Source of the DNA: Mesorhizobium shangrilense
GTDB taxonomy: Bacteria > Pseudomonadota > Alphaproteobacteria > Rhizobiales > Rhizobiaceae
Direction of reading: 5' to 3'
Length of the DNA stretch: 64,000 bases
Assembly: GCF_040537815.1 (NCBI RefSeq)
Contig: NZ_JBEWSZ010000001.1
Coordinates: 2,480,001 to 2,544,000, forward strand
Shown: piece by piece, positions 28,237 to 37,109 of the stretch
Position numbering within the stretch: position 1 is the stretch's first letter
Layout: the number at the start of each line of letters is the position of its first letter
Program-made: the position numbers and the translations under genes
The notes under the pieces: generated by a model
Seen by the model: the letters and a program-made list of their open reading frames with translations, nothing else
What the model was told of the DNA's origin: nothing
Databases searched by the model: none

Positions 28237-29640
28237 TCAGCCTGCGGACAAGGTGGCGACAGCGTACGCTATCGAACTGAGCAGCACGATGAGAGCACTT
28301 GCTCCCAACAACTCTCGCCAGAGCCCCCTCACCACACCTACAACCCCCAAGGCATGGGCATTCCCAAATAGCACGATGATCATGCTCAAGATGACGCCTG
28401 CGACGATTGCGGCGATAAGTCCCGCCGGGCCGAATGGCGGGACCAGAAGAAACACCCCAAACACCGTCGATAGAGCGATGGCGGCGTGGCTTACAAAGTT
28501 CCAACGCAAAACGCCAACTCCCTGCGCGGCGAAATAGATCGGCACGACAAGGATATTGATAGACCATGCGGCTGTCAGCGCAGAGTTCATAGCAAGAAGT
28601 TCGGGCGAAAGATGCCCAAGCACGATGAGGCTCATAACTGGCGCGCCGACAAGCGTGGCAATTGTCGTACCAACTGCGGCGAAAGCGGCGATCCGGGTCG
28701 CTCTCTCCAACATGCGCTTGAAGTTGGGATCCGCGACACTGACCCTGGCGAAGGCCGGCACAAGAGGCGTAGCTGCTGAGACCGTGAGCGCTCGCACCTG
28801 TACGACGAGGCGCGCGGCTAGCTCGTATAGCGCCACGAGTGCAGGCCCGCCAGCATGATTGAAGGCGAACTTAGCCAGAGGCTCGAATAGCATGCCAGCT
28901 ACACCTATGGCGTTCAGTTTCAGGGCGTACGTTGAGGTTTCGGTAAAAGCATCGCGCCGCCACCGCAACGGTAGCCAGCCGAGGTCGGCAATATGCCGAC
29001 GCAGTACAAGCCAACCTAGCGCCAGCACTGTTGTCTGCTGCAGGACTTGCGCTGCGCCGAAGCCAAGGACGCCGTAGCTCGGTACGAGCAAGGCACATGC
29101 CCCGAGAAAAACCAGCGATGCAACAATGGTCACCAAAGCCCTCTGATCGGCACGCTGAGTTCCGTCGATTCCTGAACTGACCGCGACCGCGAGCGCTCCG
29201 ACCACCATCGACGCGACGACATAAGGCACGAGCGCATGTGCTTCAGCTAGGTGGGACGGCGTCACGATGAGCGGCAGAACGCTCGGTGCGCCGAGCCACA
29301 AAACGAGAGCGATTGCGGCGTTAAAAGCAAGGCTCGTTAGGATCACCGTGTGCACAACGTCGCGCGGGCGGCTAGGATCGCTAGTTCGCGAAGCTTCCGC
29401 GACGAAACGCGCTAGCGCGCCACCGCCGCTAACATCGCCAATGCGAACCATAGCTGAGCCAGCAAGAAGCAGCGACCAGACGCCAAAACGCTCTAGGCCA
29501 ACATGGGCAACCACCAACCTGTACGAAAGGAACAAGCAGATCGCCACCGCCAGACTCTGTCCGAGGGCAAACAGGGTGTTCCGGGCAAGACCGCCGGCTT
29601 CGAAGCGGATAGTGCCGCGGCGAATGCTATTCACAGGCAT
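28237..29640 (-). CDS. Polysaccharide flippase (Wzx family, MOP superfamily)
   Basis: This 467-residue protein has 12-14 hydrophobic segments and no large soluble part. It shows the Wzx-like N-terminal pattern (LARNTLFALGQSLAVAICLF then RLVVAHVGLERFGVWSLL). Wzx flips undecaprenyl-linked repeat units to the periplasm. The ATG at 29638-29640 is used; the frame continues a few codons to a TTG. About 220 bases separate its stop from the Wzy-like gene, which may hold an internal promoter. GC content is higher than in the flanking wzy, FkbM and GT2 genes. Confidence 0.85.
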   Translation of the reverse strand: MPVNSIRRGTIRFEAGGLARNTLFALGQSLAVAICLFLSYRLVVAHVGLERFGVWSLLLAGSAMVRIGDVSGGGALARFVAEASRTSDPSRPRDVVHTVILTSLAFNAAIALVLWLGAPSVLPLIVTPSHLAEAHALVPYVVASMVVGALAVAVSSGIDGTQRADQRALVTIVASLVFLGACALLVPSYGVLGFGAAQVLQQTTVLALGWLVLRRHIADLGWLPLRWRRDAFTETSTYALKLNAIGVAGMLFEPLAKFAFNHAGGPALVALYELAARLVVQVRALTVSAATPLVPAFARVSVADPNFKRMLERATRIAAFAAVGTTIATLVGAPVMSLIVLGHLSPELLAMNSALTAAWSINILVVPIYFAAQGVGVLRWNFVSHAAIALSTVFGVFLLVPPFGPAGLIAAIVAGVILSMIIVLFGNAHALGVVGVVRGLWRELLGASALIVLLSSIAYAVATLSAG

Positions 29641-29703
29641 ATATTTAAAATAATACAAAAATCTAAATTAATGAAAAACCACCACAATATAGCCGCCGAC
29701 CCC

Positions 29704-30576
29704 CTAATAAACGTCATCAGCAAAACCATTAATGACATACCAGCAGTCAAACTGAGATAATTCTTTAAGTATTCTTCTGTAACCATTTTTATAGAAAAAT
29801 GTATCAAAATCCTTAATTCTTTTCCTGCTAAAATTGTGCTCAATAGTTATAAATGATATATTCCTTTTCTTCATTGACATTCCATCAAGAATAAGCAATT
29901 CAGACCCTTCCGTATCTATGGATACGTAATCTATCTCATTCGGTGCACCATGCTCATCCATTAGATCATCGAAACTTATGGTATCAACGATGTATCTCGA
30001 TATATCTTTCCCGATTATTGACTCTTTAGCACCGGCAAAGCCCGACAACTCACCGACCTCATTGTCCTGCTGGAATACAAGAGTATCGCCGGTTTTGTCA
30101 CTAACCGCGCGCCGATCCAGGATAGCCGCTCGCGACTTACTGATGCTATCGTGAAACATTGCCGCAGGCTCAGCAAGAACTCCTCGCCAACCGAAATCGC
30201 GCTCCAACATCAACGTGTTCGAGTATTTCGTTCCGTCGCCCACTCCAATTTCCACGAAATAGCCATCGCGCTTCCCTTCATGGAGAACCATGCAAACTAC
30301 ATCTTGGAGCAATTGCCCATGCGACATGGGAAATACTTTGATTAACTCGTTATCTATGGCCTTCTTTCCAGATGCACAAAGCTTCGCCGCTTGCGAAAAT
30401 CGGCTGAACATTTCAGATTTGACATTCTCCGACTGCAACTTAGACGCATACCCGCGCAAGTAGTGATGATCCAATTGAACGGAGAGAGCGGAGAGAGCGG
30501 GGCTTCCTATTGCCCGACCTGCGAAATATGCCGCCGGTGCAGCAAAAGCACCGAGGGCTGCAAGAATTTTCTGCAT
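29704..30576 (-). CDS. FkbM-family SAM methyltransferase
   Basis: This 290-residue protein has the FkbM-type core: YFVEIGVGDGTKYSNTLMLE (SAM-binding motif I, about 107-126), GVLAEPAA, then IDYVSIDTEGSELLILDG (about 218-235), the most characteristic segment of the family. The N-terminal 35 residues are hydrophobic and Ala-rich and may associate with the membrane. It probably O-methylates a sugar of the glycan. The start ATG has GGAGTG just upstream. The gene is AT-rich, like the next GT2, suggesting the two were acquired together. Confidence 0.87.
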   Translation of the reverse strand: MQKILAALGAFAAPAAYFAGRAIGSPALSALSVQLDHHYLRGYASKLQSENVKSEMFSRFSQAAKLCASGKKAIDNELIKVFPMSHGQLLQDVVCMVLHEGKRDGYFVEIGVGDGTKYSNTLMLERDFGWRGVLAEPAAMFHDSISKSRAAILDRRAVSDKTGDTLVFQQDNEVGELSGFAGAKESIIGKDISRYIVDTISFDDLMDEHGAPNEIDYVSIDTEGSELLILDGMSMKKRNISFITIEHNFSRKRIKDFDTFFYKNGYRRILKELSQFDCWYVINGFADDVY

Positions 30577-30657
30577 GTATTCACTCCATTGTCAGAAATA
30601 CAGAAGGAATAATCGCGCTACCCATCGTATAAAAATTAATTATATCAAAATACATAA

Positions 30658-31509
30658 TTAAGAAAGCCAAATTGACATCTTTATCCTATTTAATATTGTA
30701 TTAACTAAGTATAAAGGCAAAAGAATCTTACATCCATGGTCAAATACAAATGAACAATATTGATAAATTCCCCTTGGATATCCAAACAAGTATTTAATTC
30801 TACTAGCAATAGATAAAGGCAGAAGGATATTCCTAATATCTTTATTCTTGCTTGTTGCCCCTACCACCTTAAAGTATAATAATATATCGCAGCCGATTTT
30901 ACGCGCTCGATATCCAAGATCGATATCTCCATAGGCATGATGATACACCGGGTTTAAGCCGCCTAGCTGATTCATGATGGCGCCAGGAACGAAGACGAGA
31001 TTTCCGTTCATAGTGTCGACATTTGTCAGAGCCGTCGGATTTGGCTGGGCTCTTTTTATATTAAGGGGGGAGAACCAACTTAGCCGAAAATACCCACCAT
31101 ACAAAAGCTCGCCCTCTGGCGATTCTATGGAACCAACCATTATGGAAGGCCTGACTCTATTCTCGCGAAGATGAGCCTCCAGGATTTCTAAGAACATCTC
31201 CGGGGTTGTGACCAAATCATCATTCATTAATGCGTATGAATCCCACTCTGAACTGGAAGACGCAGCAGCAGTATATGCTGCACACATGCCCCGATTCCAA
31301 AATAGACTGCCTGTTCCCTGGATAATTTTGACATTTTGATATTTCTCTCTGACCAGATCGCCGGTACCATCCGTAGATCCATCATCAAGCAAAAAAACCT
31401 TAATCTCGTGACCAGGCGCGCACGCCGACGCTTGTTTCAGCATCTCCAATACGGAGAGCGTCATACTTGCTCTATTATAGCAAGCGATCAAAATTGCTAC
31501 GCGCGACAA
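30658..31509 (-). CDS. Glycosyltransferase family 2
   Basis: The 283-residue protein starts SRVAILIACYNRASMT from a TTG codon (31507-31509). It shows LLDDGSTDGT (nucleotide binding), SYALMNDDLV (metal-binding DxD) and HHAYGDIDLGYRARK near residue 195, the pattern of rhamnosyltransferase-like GT2 enzymes. The sequence is distinctly AT-rich. With rmlACBD in the same cluster, transfer of L-rhamnose is a reasonable but unproven role. No ATG gives the conserved N-terminus, so TTG is kept. Confidence 0.85.
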   Translation of the reverse strand: MSRVAILIACYNRASMTLSVLEMLKQASACAPGHEIKVFLLDDGSTDGTGDLVREKYQNVKIIQGTGSLFWNRGMCAAYTAAASSSSEWDSYALMNDDLVTTPEMFLEILEAHLRENRVRPSIMVGSIESPEGELLYGGYFRLSWFSPLNIKRAQPNPTALTNVDTMNGNLVFVPGAIMNQLGGLNPVYHHAYGDIDLGYRARKIGCDILLYFKVVGATSKNKDIRNILLPLSIASRIKYLFGYPRGIYQYCSFVFDHGCKILLPLYLVNTILNRIKMSIWLS

Positions 31510-31608
31510 TCTAAATTCGTCCGTTTCGGCATTTTGTATTTAACTTTGCCAGTTTTTCCATAAATATGAGGTTCTCATGACCATCCGACGCTTTCATGCT
31601 GCTTAAGG

Positions 31609-32352
31609 TCACAGTAGAAATTGACGAATCTTCCGCATGGGCTTCGCTATCAGCGCATAGTCAACAGGCCCTGCCCCCAGCCATTGTCGGCGCGAGCGCA
31701 GTGCCTCGAGATTGTGCCGGACATGCGAGCGAAGGCTGTGCGTGCTGGCGCCGCCTATCATCATGTCCACCAATGTGTGACCGGCAACCGTGCTGTTGAA
31801 GCCGTGCAGTTCCACCGCGCGCAGCATCCAGTCGTAGTCCGAGGCCACCTTCAGGCTGAGGTCGAATGGCCCCACCGTTTCCGCCACCTTGCGCCGGACA
31901 TAGAATGTCGGGTGGGCGGGCATCCATCCGGTCCGGAACCCCCTGGCTGGCCTTGGCGCGGCACGCCAGCGGCGCACCACGCGCCTGGCCTGATGGTCTT
32001 CGACGAAATCCAGGTGGCCATGCACGATGTCGGCCTCTTCCAGTCCTGCAGAAATCCGGGCCAGCACCGAGCGGTCGTGGAAGCAATCGTCGGAGTTCAG
32101 CACGCCCACCGCTTCCCCAGTGTAGAGGCGCAGCCCCTTGTTCAGCGCATCATACATGCCGCTGTCGGGCTCGCTCAGCAATTGGGTCCGATCCTGTGGG
32201 TAGGTGGCGATGATCGCCAGCGTCTCGTCCGACGAACCGCCGTCGACGATCACCAGCTCCTTGGCCGCGTGGTCCTGGGCAAAGAAGCTGTCGAGCGTAT
32301 GCCTGATCGTCGCCGCCGAATTGCGGCAGACCGTAAGGACCGAGATCTTCAT
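31609..32352 (-). CDS. Glycosyltransferase family 2
   Basis: This 247-residue protein has KISVLTVCRNSAATIRHTL at the start, VIVDGGSSDETL (nucleotide binding) and VGVLNSDDCFHD, the NSDD form of the metal motif found in WcaE/PssD-like GT2 enzymes. MPAHPTFYVRR lies near residue 140. Its stop lies about 100 bases before the next GT2 gene and it begins about 20 bases after gmd. GC content matches the gmd side of the cluster, so a composition change occurs at about 31.6 kb. Confidence 0.88.
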   Translation of the reverse strand: MKISVLTVCRNSAATIRHTLDSFFAQDHAAKELVIVDGGSSDETLAIIATYPQDRTQLLSEPDSGMYDALNKGLRLYTGEAVGVLNSDDCFHDRSVLARISAGLEEADIVHGHLDFVEDHQARRVVRRWRAAPRPARGFRTGWMPAHPTFYVRRKVAETVGPFDLSLKVASDYDWMLRAVELHGFNSTVAGHTLVDMMIGGASTHSLRSHVRHNLEALRSRRQWLGAGPVDYALIAKPMRKIRQFLL

Positions 32353-32373
32353 GCCAGCGTGGCCGATAGTCCC

Positions 32374-33468
32374 TTACTGGGCCGCAACGCGAACATGCTC
32401 TTCATCGAGGCGCCGGTGCTCGGCCTCGCGCTTGACGGCCACGAGATCGGAGCGCACCATTTCGCCGACCATCTCGGCCAGCGGTGTCGTCGCCTTCCAG
32501 CCCAGCTTTTTTTCAGCTTTCGAGGGATCGCCTATGAGAAGCTCCACCTCGGTTGGCCTGAAATAGCGCGGATCGACCTCGACCAGGACGCGGCCGGACT
32601 TGGCATCGATGCCTTTTTCATCGATGCCCGATCCAGTCCACTGGATGTCGATGCCGACTTCGGCAAAGGCCAGTTCGACGAAGCGGCGAACGGAGTTCTT
32701 CACGCCGGTGGCCAGCACGTAGTCGTCGGGAACATCCTGCTGCACGATCCGCCACATGCCTTCGACATAGTCGCGCGCGTGGCCCCAATCACGCTCGGCG
32801 GAGAGGTTGCCGAGATAGAGCTTGTCCTGCAGGCCCAGGCTGATTGCCGCGGCCGCCCGGGTGACCTTGCGGGTGACGAAGGTCTCGCCGCGCATCGGGC
32901 TCTCATGGTTGAACAGAATGCCGTTGGAGGCATGGATGCCGTAGGCTTCGCGGTAGTTCACGGTTATCCAGTAGGCATAGATCTTTGCCGCCGCGTAGGG
33001 CGAGCGCGGATAGAACGGCGTCGTCTCCCTCTGCGGTATTTCCTGGACCTTGCCGTAGAGTTCGGAGGTCGACGCCTGATAGAAACGCGTCTTGCCGGCG
33101 AGACCGAGCAGCCGCACCGCCTCCAGAAGCCGCAGCGTGCCCAGCGCGTCGGCATTCGCCGTGTATTCGGCGGTCTCGAAGCTCACCTGCACGTGCGACT
33201 GTGCCGCCAGATTGTAGATCTCGTCCGGCTGCACTTCCTGCACGATGCGGATGAGGTTGGTAGCATCGGTCATGTCGCCATAGTGAAGCGAGAGCCGCAC
33301 ATTCTCCTCATGCGGGTCCTGGTAGAGATTGTCGATGCGGCCGGTGTTGAATGAGGAGGAGCGCCGCTTGATGCCATGGACATCGTAGCCCTTGGCCAGG
33401 AGCAGTTGCGCCAGATAGGCGCCGTCCTGGCCGGTGACGCCGGTGATGAGTGCTGTTTTCTTCGCCAT
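32374..33468 (-). CDS. gmd: GDP-mannose 4,6-dehydratase
   Basis: Gmd makes GDP-4-keto-6-deoxy-mannose from GDP-mannose. The 364-residue protein from ATG 33466-33468 (AGGAA upstream) starts [20 protein letters not shown], the NADP-binding loop, with QDG typical of Gmd. It contains [16 protein letters not shown] (catalytic Thr/Ser-Glu) and [12 protein letters not shown] (Tyr-x3-Lys). Length and sequence are standard. The product needs a reductase, epimerase or aminotransferase to become GDP-fucose, GDP-rhamnose or perosamine. No such partner (Fcl, Rmd, Per) is seen nearby. Confidence 0.95.
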   Translation of the reverse strand: MAKKTALITGVTGQDGAYLAQLLLAKGYDVHGIKRRSSSFNTGRIDNLYQDPHEENVRLSLHYGDMTDATNLIRIVQEVQPDEIYNLAAQSHVQVSFETAEYTANADALGTLRLLEAVRLLGLAGKTRFYQASTSELYGKVQEIPQRETTPFYPRSPYAAAKIYAYWITVNYREAYGIHASNGILFNHESPMRGETFVTRKVTRAAAAISLGLQDKLYLGNLSAERDWGHARDYVEGMWRIVQQDVPDDYVLATGVKNSVRRFVELAFAEVGIDIQWTGSGIDEKGIDAKSGRVLVEVDPRYFRPTEVELLIGDPSKAEKKLGWKATTPLAEMVGEMVRSDLVAVKREAEHRRLDEEHVRVAAQ

Positions 33469-33533
33469 CGTTCCTATTCGACTGTTTCGCGGGAAATTCC
33501 GCGCTCCCGATCTGGTTGAAGGTTCACGGCCGG

Positions 33534-34796
33534 CTATCGCGCGCCAAAGCCGGTCAGCATGGTGCGGACGGTGCGAAACACGATGAGAACGTCGAGCCAC
33601 GGCGAGAAATTCTTGATGTAGTAGAAGTCGTAGTGGAGCTTCTCCAGGACTTCCTCGACCGCCGCCACATGGCCCTGGTTGACCTGCGCCCATCCGGTGA
33701 TGCCGGGCCGAACGATGTGCCTGTAGCGATAGAACGGCAGCTCCGCCTCGTACCACTGGGACAGAACGAGCGCTTCGGGGCGCGGCCCGATCCAGCTCAT
33801 TTCGCCGCGCAGGATGTTGATGGCCTGCGGCAACTCGTCGATCCGCGATTTTCTGAGGAACCGCCCAAGGCGCGTGATGCGCGCATCGCCAGCCCTGGTG
33901 ATCGCCTTTTCCTTTTCGTCGCCTGCGGGAGCGGCGAGCCGCATCGTCCTGAACTTGTAGACCGTGTAGACGGCGCCCCTGTAGCCCATCCTGTCTTGCC
34001 TGAACAAAGCCGGGCCACGTGATTCAAGCCTGATCGCGAGCGCCACCAATCCAAACACCGGCGAAAAAACGACCAGGACGAACAGCGCCGCCATCCAGTC
34101 GATCGCCTGCTTTATCTTGAGGTAGGCCTGGTTCGGGTTGAGTGACCCAAGCGTGTTTTCGGAGAGGTGCTCGATCTCGACGCGCCCGGTGAGCGACTCG
34201 GTGATCTGCTTGACGTGGTAGACGGGTGTTCCCGACAGCGCGCGGTCGGCAATGTAGCGCTCCCATTCATCCGAAAGGTCGGCGCGAAGATCGGCCACCA
34301 CGCCACTGGCATACTGCACAATCTCGTCGGGCGACCGTATCCAGTGCCAGCTCACGCCCGAAATGCTTTCAAGCTTGTCGACATCGCCGCCGGGAATGAT
34401 GCCCAGGCGGTACGGATCAAGCCGCCTGGTGGCAAGGCTCAGGCCAAAATACCACAGTGTCGACTGGATGAAGCTGGCCGCCGCCTGGAACCGGCTGTAG
34501 TCGATGCGGAAGAAGAAGATCGTCAAGAACACCACGCCGTAGGACAAGGCGAAGGTCGGCAGGATGTAGCCGGTGGCCGCCACGCCGGGGAAATTGCCGA
34601 TACGCTTGTGGGCCAGGTATCCTGTCGTATGCGCGATGAATGCCGCGGCGATCGTCATCTGCATGTTGGGTGAGTAGATCACCGCCGGGTCGAATGACAT
34701 GCGGATCAACGCCGGCAGCAGGATCGCAAACGTCAGCCCGCCCAGCAACTGGAAGCGCATCCGCAGCAGCAGGTGCCTCTGGTTGGGCAGGTTCAT
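33534..34796 (-). CDS. Polyprenyl-phosphate sugar-1-phosphate transferase (WbaP/ExoY type)
   Basis: The 420-residue protein has four membrane segments in the first half and a linker. A C-terminal catalytic domain follows, preceded by one hydrophobic segment ([20 protein letters not shown]). It shows [33 protein letters not shown] and [12 protein letters not shown], the bacterial sugar transferase motifs. It starts the lipid-linked repeat unit at the inner membrane. The ATG at 34794-34796 is the first in frame; the frame runs on to a TTG at 34934. It is the first structural gene after the NusG-like regulator, behind a leader of about 270 bases. Confidence 0.92.
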   Translation of the reverse strand: MNLPNQRHLLLRMRFQLLGGLTFAILLPALIRMSFDPAVIYSPNMQMTIAAAFIAHTTGYLAHKRIGNFPGVAATGYILPTFALSYGVVFLTIFFFRIDYSRFQAAASFIQSTLWYFGLSLATRRLDPYRLGIIPGGDVDKLESISGVSWHWIRSPDEIVQYASGVVADLRADLSDEWERYIADRALSGTPVYHVKQITESLTGRVEIEHLSENTLGSLNPNQAYLKIKQAIDWMAALFVLVVFSPVFGLVALAIRLESRGPALFRQDRMGYRGAVYTVYKFRTMRLAAPAGDEKEKAITRAGDARITRLGRFLRKSRIDELPQAINILRGEMSWIGPRPEALVLSQWYEAELPFYRYRHIVRPGITGWAQVNQGHVAAVEEVLEKLHYDFYYIKNFSPWLDVLIVFRTVRTMLTGFGAR

Positions 34797-34983
34797 GGTG
34801 GAGGCGTTCAGGTTTGTCAGGTCGTACCCTGTCAATTCTCTGGACTTGGAGATTTTGGGTTTGCAGCCGCCCGATCGCGGTATGGTCACCTGATGAGCGG
34901 CACCGGACACTTGTATATGTCCCGGATCGGTCAAGTCCGCTTCAGCCCGGACTTGTATTAGCAGTTACTCTGTCAAATAACGG

Positions 34984-35013
34984 CTACCGCACTCCCGGGT
35001 GAAAACCCGAGAG
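34984..35013 (-). promoter_or_regulatory. Hairpin plus ops-like GCGGTAG in the leader after the NusG-like gene
   Basis: On the minus strand, 9-bp arms (35013-35005 and 35000-34992, with one T-G pair) enclose a four-base TTTC loop. One base later comes GCGGTAG (34990-34984), the core of the ops element (GGCGGTAGnnTG) that recruits RfaH in enterobacteria. There is no T tract, so it does not look like a simple terminator. It lies between the NusG paralogue and the sugar transferase, where an antitermination or recruitment site would be expected. Function is inferred. Confidence 0.4.
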
Positions 35014-35064
35014 CTGATTCTGCTACACTTTACACCACACACACCGGGCGTTGACGCCTTCCGG

Positions 35065-35601
35065 TTATGCCAGCGCGACGAGGTCCCTGGACTCCAGATC
35101 CACTGGGATTTCACCATTCATGATCGCGATCAGCACCCGGGCCCGGCCAGTCGAATCGAGCCGGTCGAGACGGCCGATCATCTCCGCGAAAGGACCCGAA
35201 AGAATCCGAACCGACCCGCCCGCGACAAGGCCCGCCCTGAAATCGAGCAAGCCGTCTTCTCCGGTCGACGCGATGAACCGCTCGACAAGGCCAGGCGGGA
35301 CCGGCAATGGCCGCTCAGCCTGCATGACCAGGGACCGGACGCCGAACGTGCCGTTGATCGAGCGCCAGCGCTGCAAACCAATGTCCAGAGCCACGAACAT
35401 GTAGCCCGGGAAATATGCCGCGGCGCGCGTCTCCAGGCGACGGGCGTGACGAACGGTCTTCCCATAGCGGGGCACAAAAGAAGCAAAGCCCTGCTTTTGG
35501 AGATTCTGTTCAGCGATGCTTTCTTTTCCAGGAAAAACACCGGCGGCATACCAACGCGTTGCTGGATAGGCGGAGGGCAACTGTCGCGATGCATTTGGCA
35601 T
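35065..35601 (-). CDS. NusG paralogue (RfaH/UpxY/LoaP-like antiterminator)
   Basis: The 178-residue protein has an NGN domain (TRWYAAGVFPGKESIAEQNLQ, then RLETRAAAYFPGYMFVALDI) and a C-terminal KOW domain (GGSVRILSGPFAEMIGRLDRL). It is a specialised NusG, not the housekeeping copy, which normally sits beside secE and ribosomal genes. As first gene of a minus-strand polysaccharide cluster of 20 kb or more, it is placed like UpxY and LoaP regulators. It probably lets RNA polymerase read through the long operon. The ATG at 35599-35601 is preferred; the frame extends nine codons upstream. Confidence 0.88.
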   Translation of the reverse strand: MPNASRQLPSAYPATRWYAAGVFPGKESIAEQNLQKQGFASFVPRYGKTVRHARRLETRAAAYFPGYMFVALDIGLQRWRSINGTFGVRSLVMQAERPLPVPPGLVERFIASTGEDGLLDFRAGLVAGGSVRILSGPFAEMIGRLDRLDSTGRARVLIAIMNGEIPVDLESRDLVALA

Positions 35602-36333
35602 TCTGGCCGCCTGGTCCGATCGAATCAAAACGCATCGCCTTCGTTATTTCCAACGCAATCGAGAATCAGAACTACGTCAGTACGGATTGACCATCAAGTG
35701 GCTGCTACACAATAATCCACACAACGCCATTCAATCATCCTCTAACATGCCAAAACCTCCTGGAACAACGTTCTGACTTTCCTGGATTCGACTGAAAGCC
35801 GACATAAACCAGTTTTACATACTGATCTTTGTATATTATTGTATTTCGGCAGTACATGTTTCATCTAGAATAGATTTTATGGGATATACATACGGCTGTT
35901 CTATTGGCCCGAGACCCTGACCATCGACATTCTCGACCTCGAAAAACCTCGCGCTTGCGAAGCTGCCCCTTTGGTGCGACGCGTCGTCACGCCGGCTCAG
36001 CTGCCGCACGCCAATACCGTGTCATCATGCAGCCTGCCCGGCTCTGCTATCGGGTTTACGGCAACGACGGCGATTCGGTGCCATGAAGTCGATGCTTCAT
36101 CAGGAGCTTCGGATCAGAGCCAAACGCATATCCGAGAGGTGGTAGGCCATCGGCCAGCGCGAGCGTTGTGCGGGCGGGCAATAGCACGATGGCGCTTTGG
36201 TCTTGGGTAAAGCCCCCCGCGAAGGCAGCAAGGGCGAAGCCTGTTCCCGATTGGAGGATCGGGCGCCCGCAATCTCTCGCAGGCTAGAATCGAGTCAGAT
36301 AGGTGTTCGTTTCAGAATTGTTTCAGCAGCCTG
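35602..36333. other. Long upstream region of the polysaccharide cluster
   Basis: About 730 bases lie between the NusG-like gene and the bioY terminator. The half next to the regulator (about 35690-35900) is AT-rich and should hold the main promoter of the cluster, but no clean -35/-10 pair stands out. The other half is GC-rich with no supported gene. Confidence 0.5.
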
Positions 36334-36374
36334 AAAAAGCCATCGCCAGGCAACCTGCGATTGCCTGGCGATGG
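36334..36374 (-). terminator. Rho-independent terminator of bioY
   Basis: A perfect 14-bp inverted repeat (36340-36353 and 36361-36374, loop of seven) is followed on the minus strand by CTTTTTC. It lies 27 bases downstream of the bioY stop and separates bioY from the polysaccharide cluster. Confidence 0.9.
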
Positions 36375-36400
36375 CCGGTATCAACGATGTTGCTGAGAAC

Positions 36401-37006
36401 TCAGCCGCGCTTCGGCAGCAGCGACCAGACGGCGGGCACAAGGCTCGCAGCCAGCGCAACCTTGATCAGATCGCCGACGACAAAAGGCATCACGCCAAAC
36501 TGCCACGCCTTCTCAGGGCCGATCAGCTGCGCCAGCCAGGCAAAGCCCATCGCCATCATGATGACTTCAGCCACCAGCATCGCGCCAAGCAGCTTGACCG
36601 GGTTGCGGTCCCAGCCGCGATCCGCGGCCCAGCCGACGATCGCCGCCATGACCACGAAGCCGGCAAGATAGCCGCCGGTCGAGCCGAGCATGTAGGCGAT
36701 GCCGAGGCCCTTTTCCGGGGTGCCCTGGAAGACAGGAAAGCCCATGGCACCTTCGGCCATGTAGAGAAGCAGGGTGGCAACGCCAAGGCGCAAGCCGAAC
36801 GCGGCGGCGATCAGGAGGACCGCCAGCGTCTGCATCGAGATGTCGACGGGGCCGAGCACCACCTTCGTCTTGGCCGACACGGTCAGCAGCAGCGTGCCGA
36901 CAATGGCCAGGAAGAGCTGTGTCGCCAGCCGGGTCACGCCTTTTTCGGGCAGAGCCAGAGAAACAAGCGGGCGCATCGTTGTTGCAATTGCCATGGTCAT
37001 CCCCAT
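36401..37006 (-). CDS. bioY: Biotin transporter substrate-binding subunit BioY
   Basis: BioY is the membrane S-component of biotin uptake and can work alone or with an ECF module. The 201-residue protein has about six hydrophobic segments and the family motifs VPVDISMQTL-like (here LGPVDISMQTLAVLLIAA), FQGTPEKGLG and GSTGGYLAGF. An ATG six bases into the gene is an alternative start. No bioMN genes are adjacent. It is divergent from the MBL hydrolase gene, with about 100 bases between. No clear BioR palindrome was found there. Confidence 0.93.
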   Translation of the reverse strand: MGMTMAIATTMRPLVSLALPEKGVTRLATQLFLAIVGTLLLTVSAKTKVVLGPVDISMQTLAVLLIAAAFGLRLGVATLLLYMAEGAMGFPVFQGTPEKGLGIAYMLGSTGGYLAGFVVMAAIVGWAADRGWDRNPVKLLGAMLVAEVIMMAMGFAWLAQLIGPEKAWQFGVMPFVVGDLIKVALAASLVPAVWSLLPKRG

Positions 37007-37109
37007 TCCGGTTGCCGCTTCCTGATGATCGCGGCCTCGCGTTTTCCTATATTGGCTTCCGTGTTATGCGGCAATCGCTTTTGCCGCCTCACCAACAGAG
37101 CACCATGCC

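Noticed and set aside
31621..33354. Long plus-strand frame of 577 codons opposite the GT2 and gmd genes
   Set aside because: It is the mirror of two clear enzymes in GC-rich DNA, has His/Arg/Asp-rich composition and no domain.
34971..34976. TTGACA on the minus strand in the leader before the sugar transferase, as a promoter
   Set aside because: No -10 element at 16-18 bases; the closest TA-rich hexamer is only about 10 bases away.
36080..36333. Riboswitch upstream of the NusG-like gene or near bioY
   Set aside because: No cobalamin, SAM or other conserved core could be traced; bioY lies in the opposite direction and its 5' side is elsewhere.
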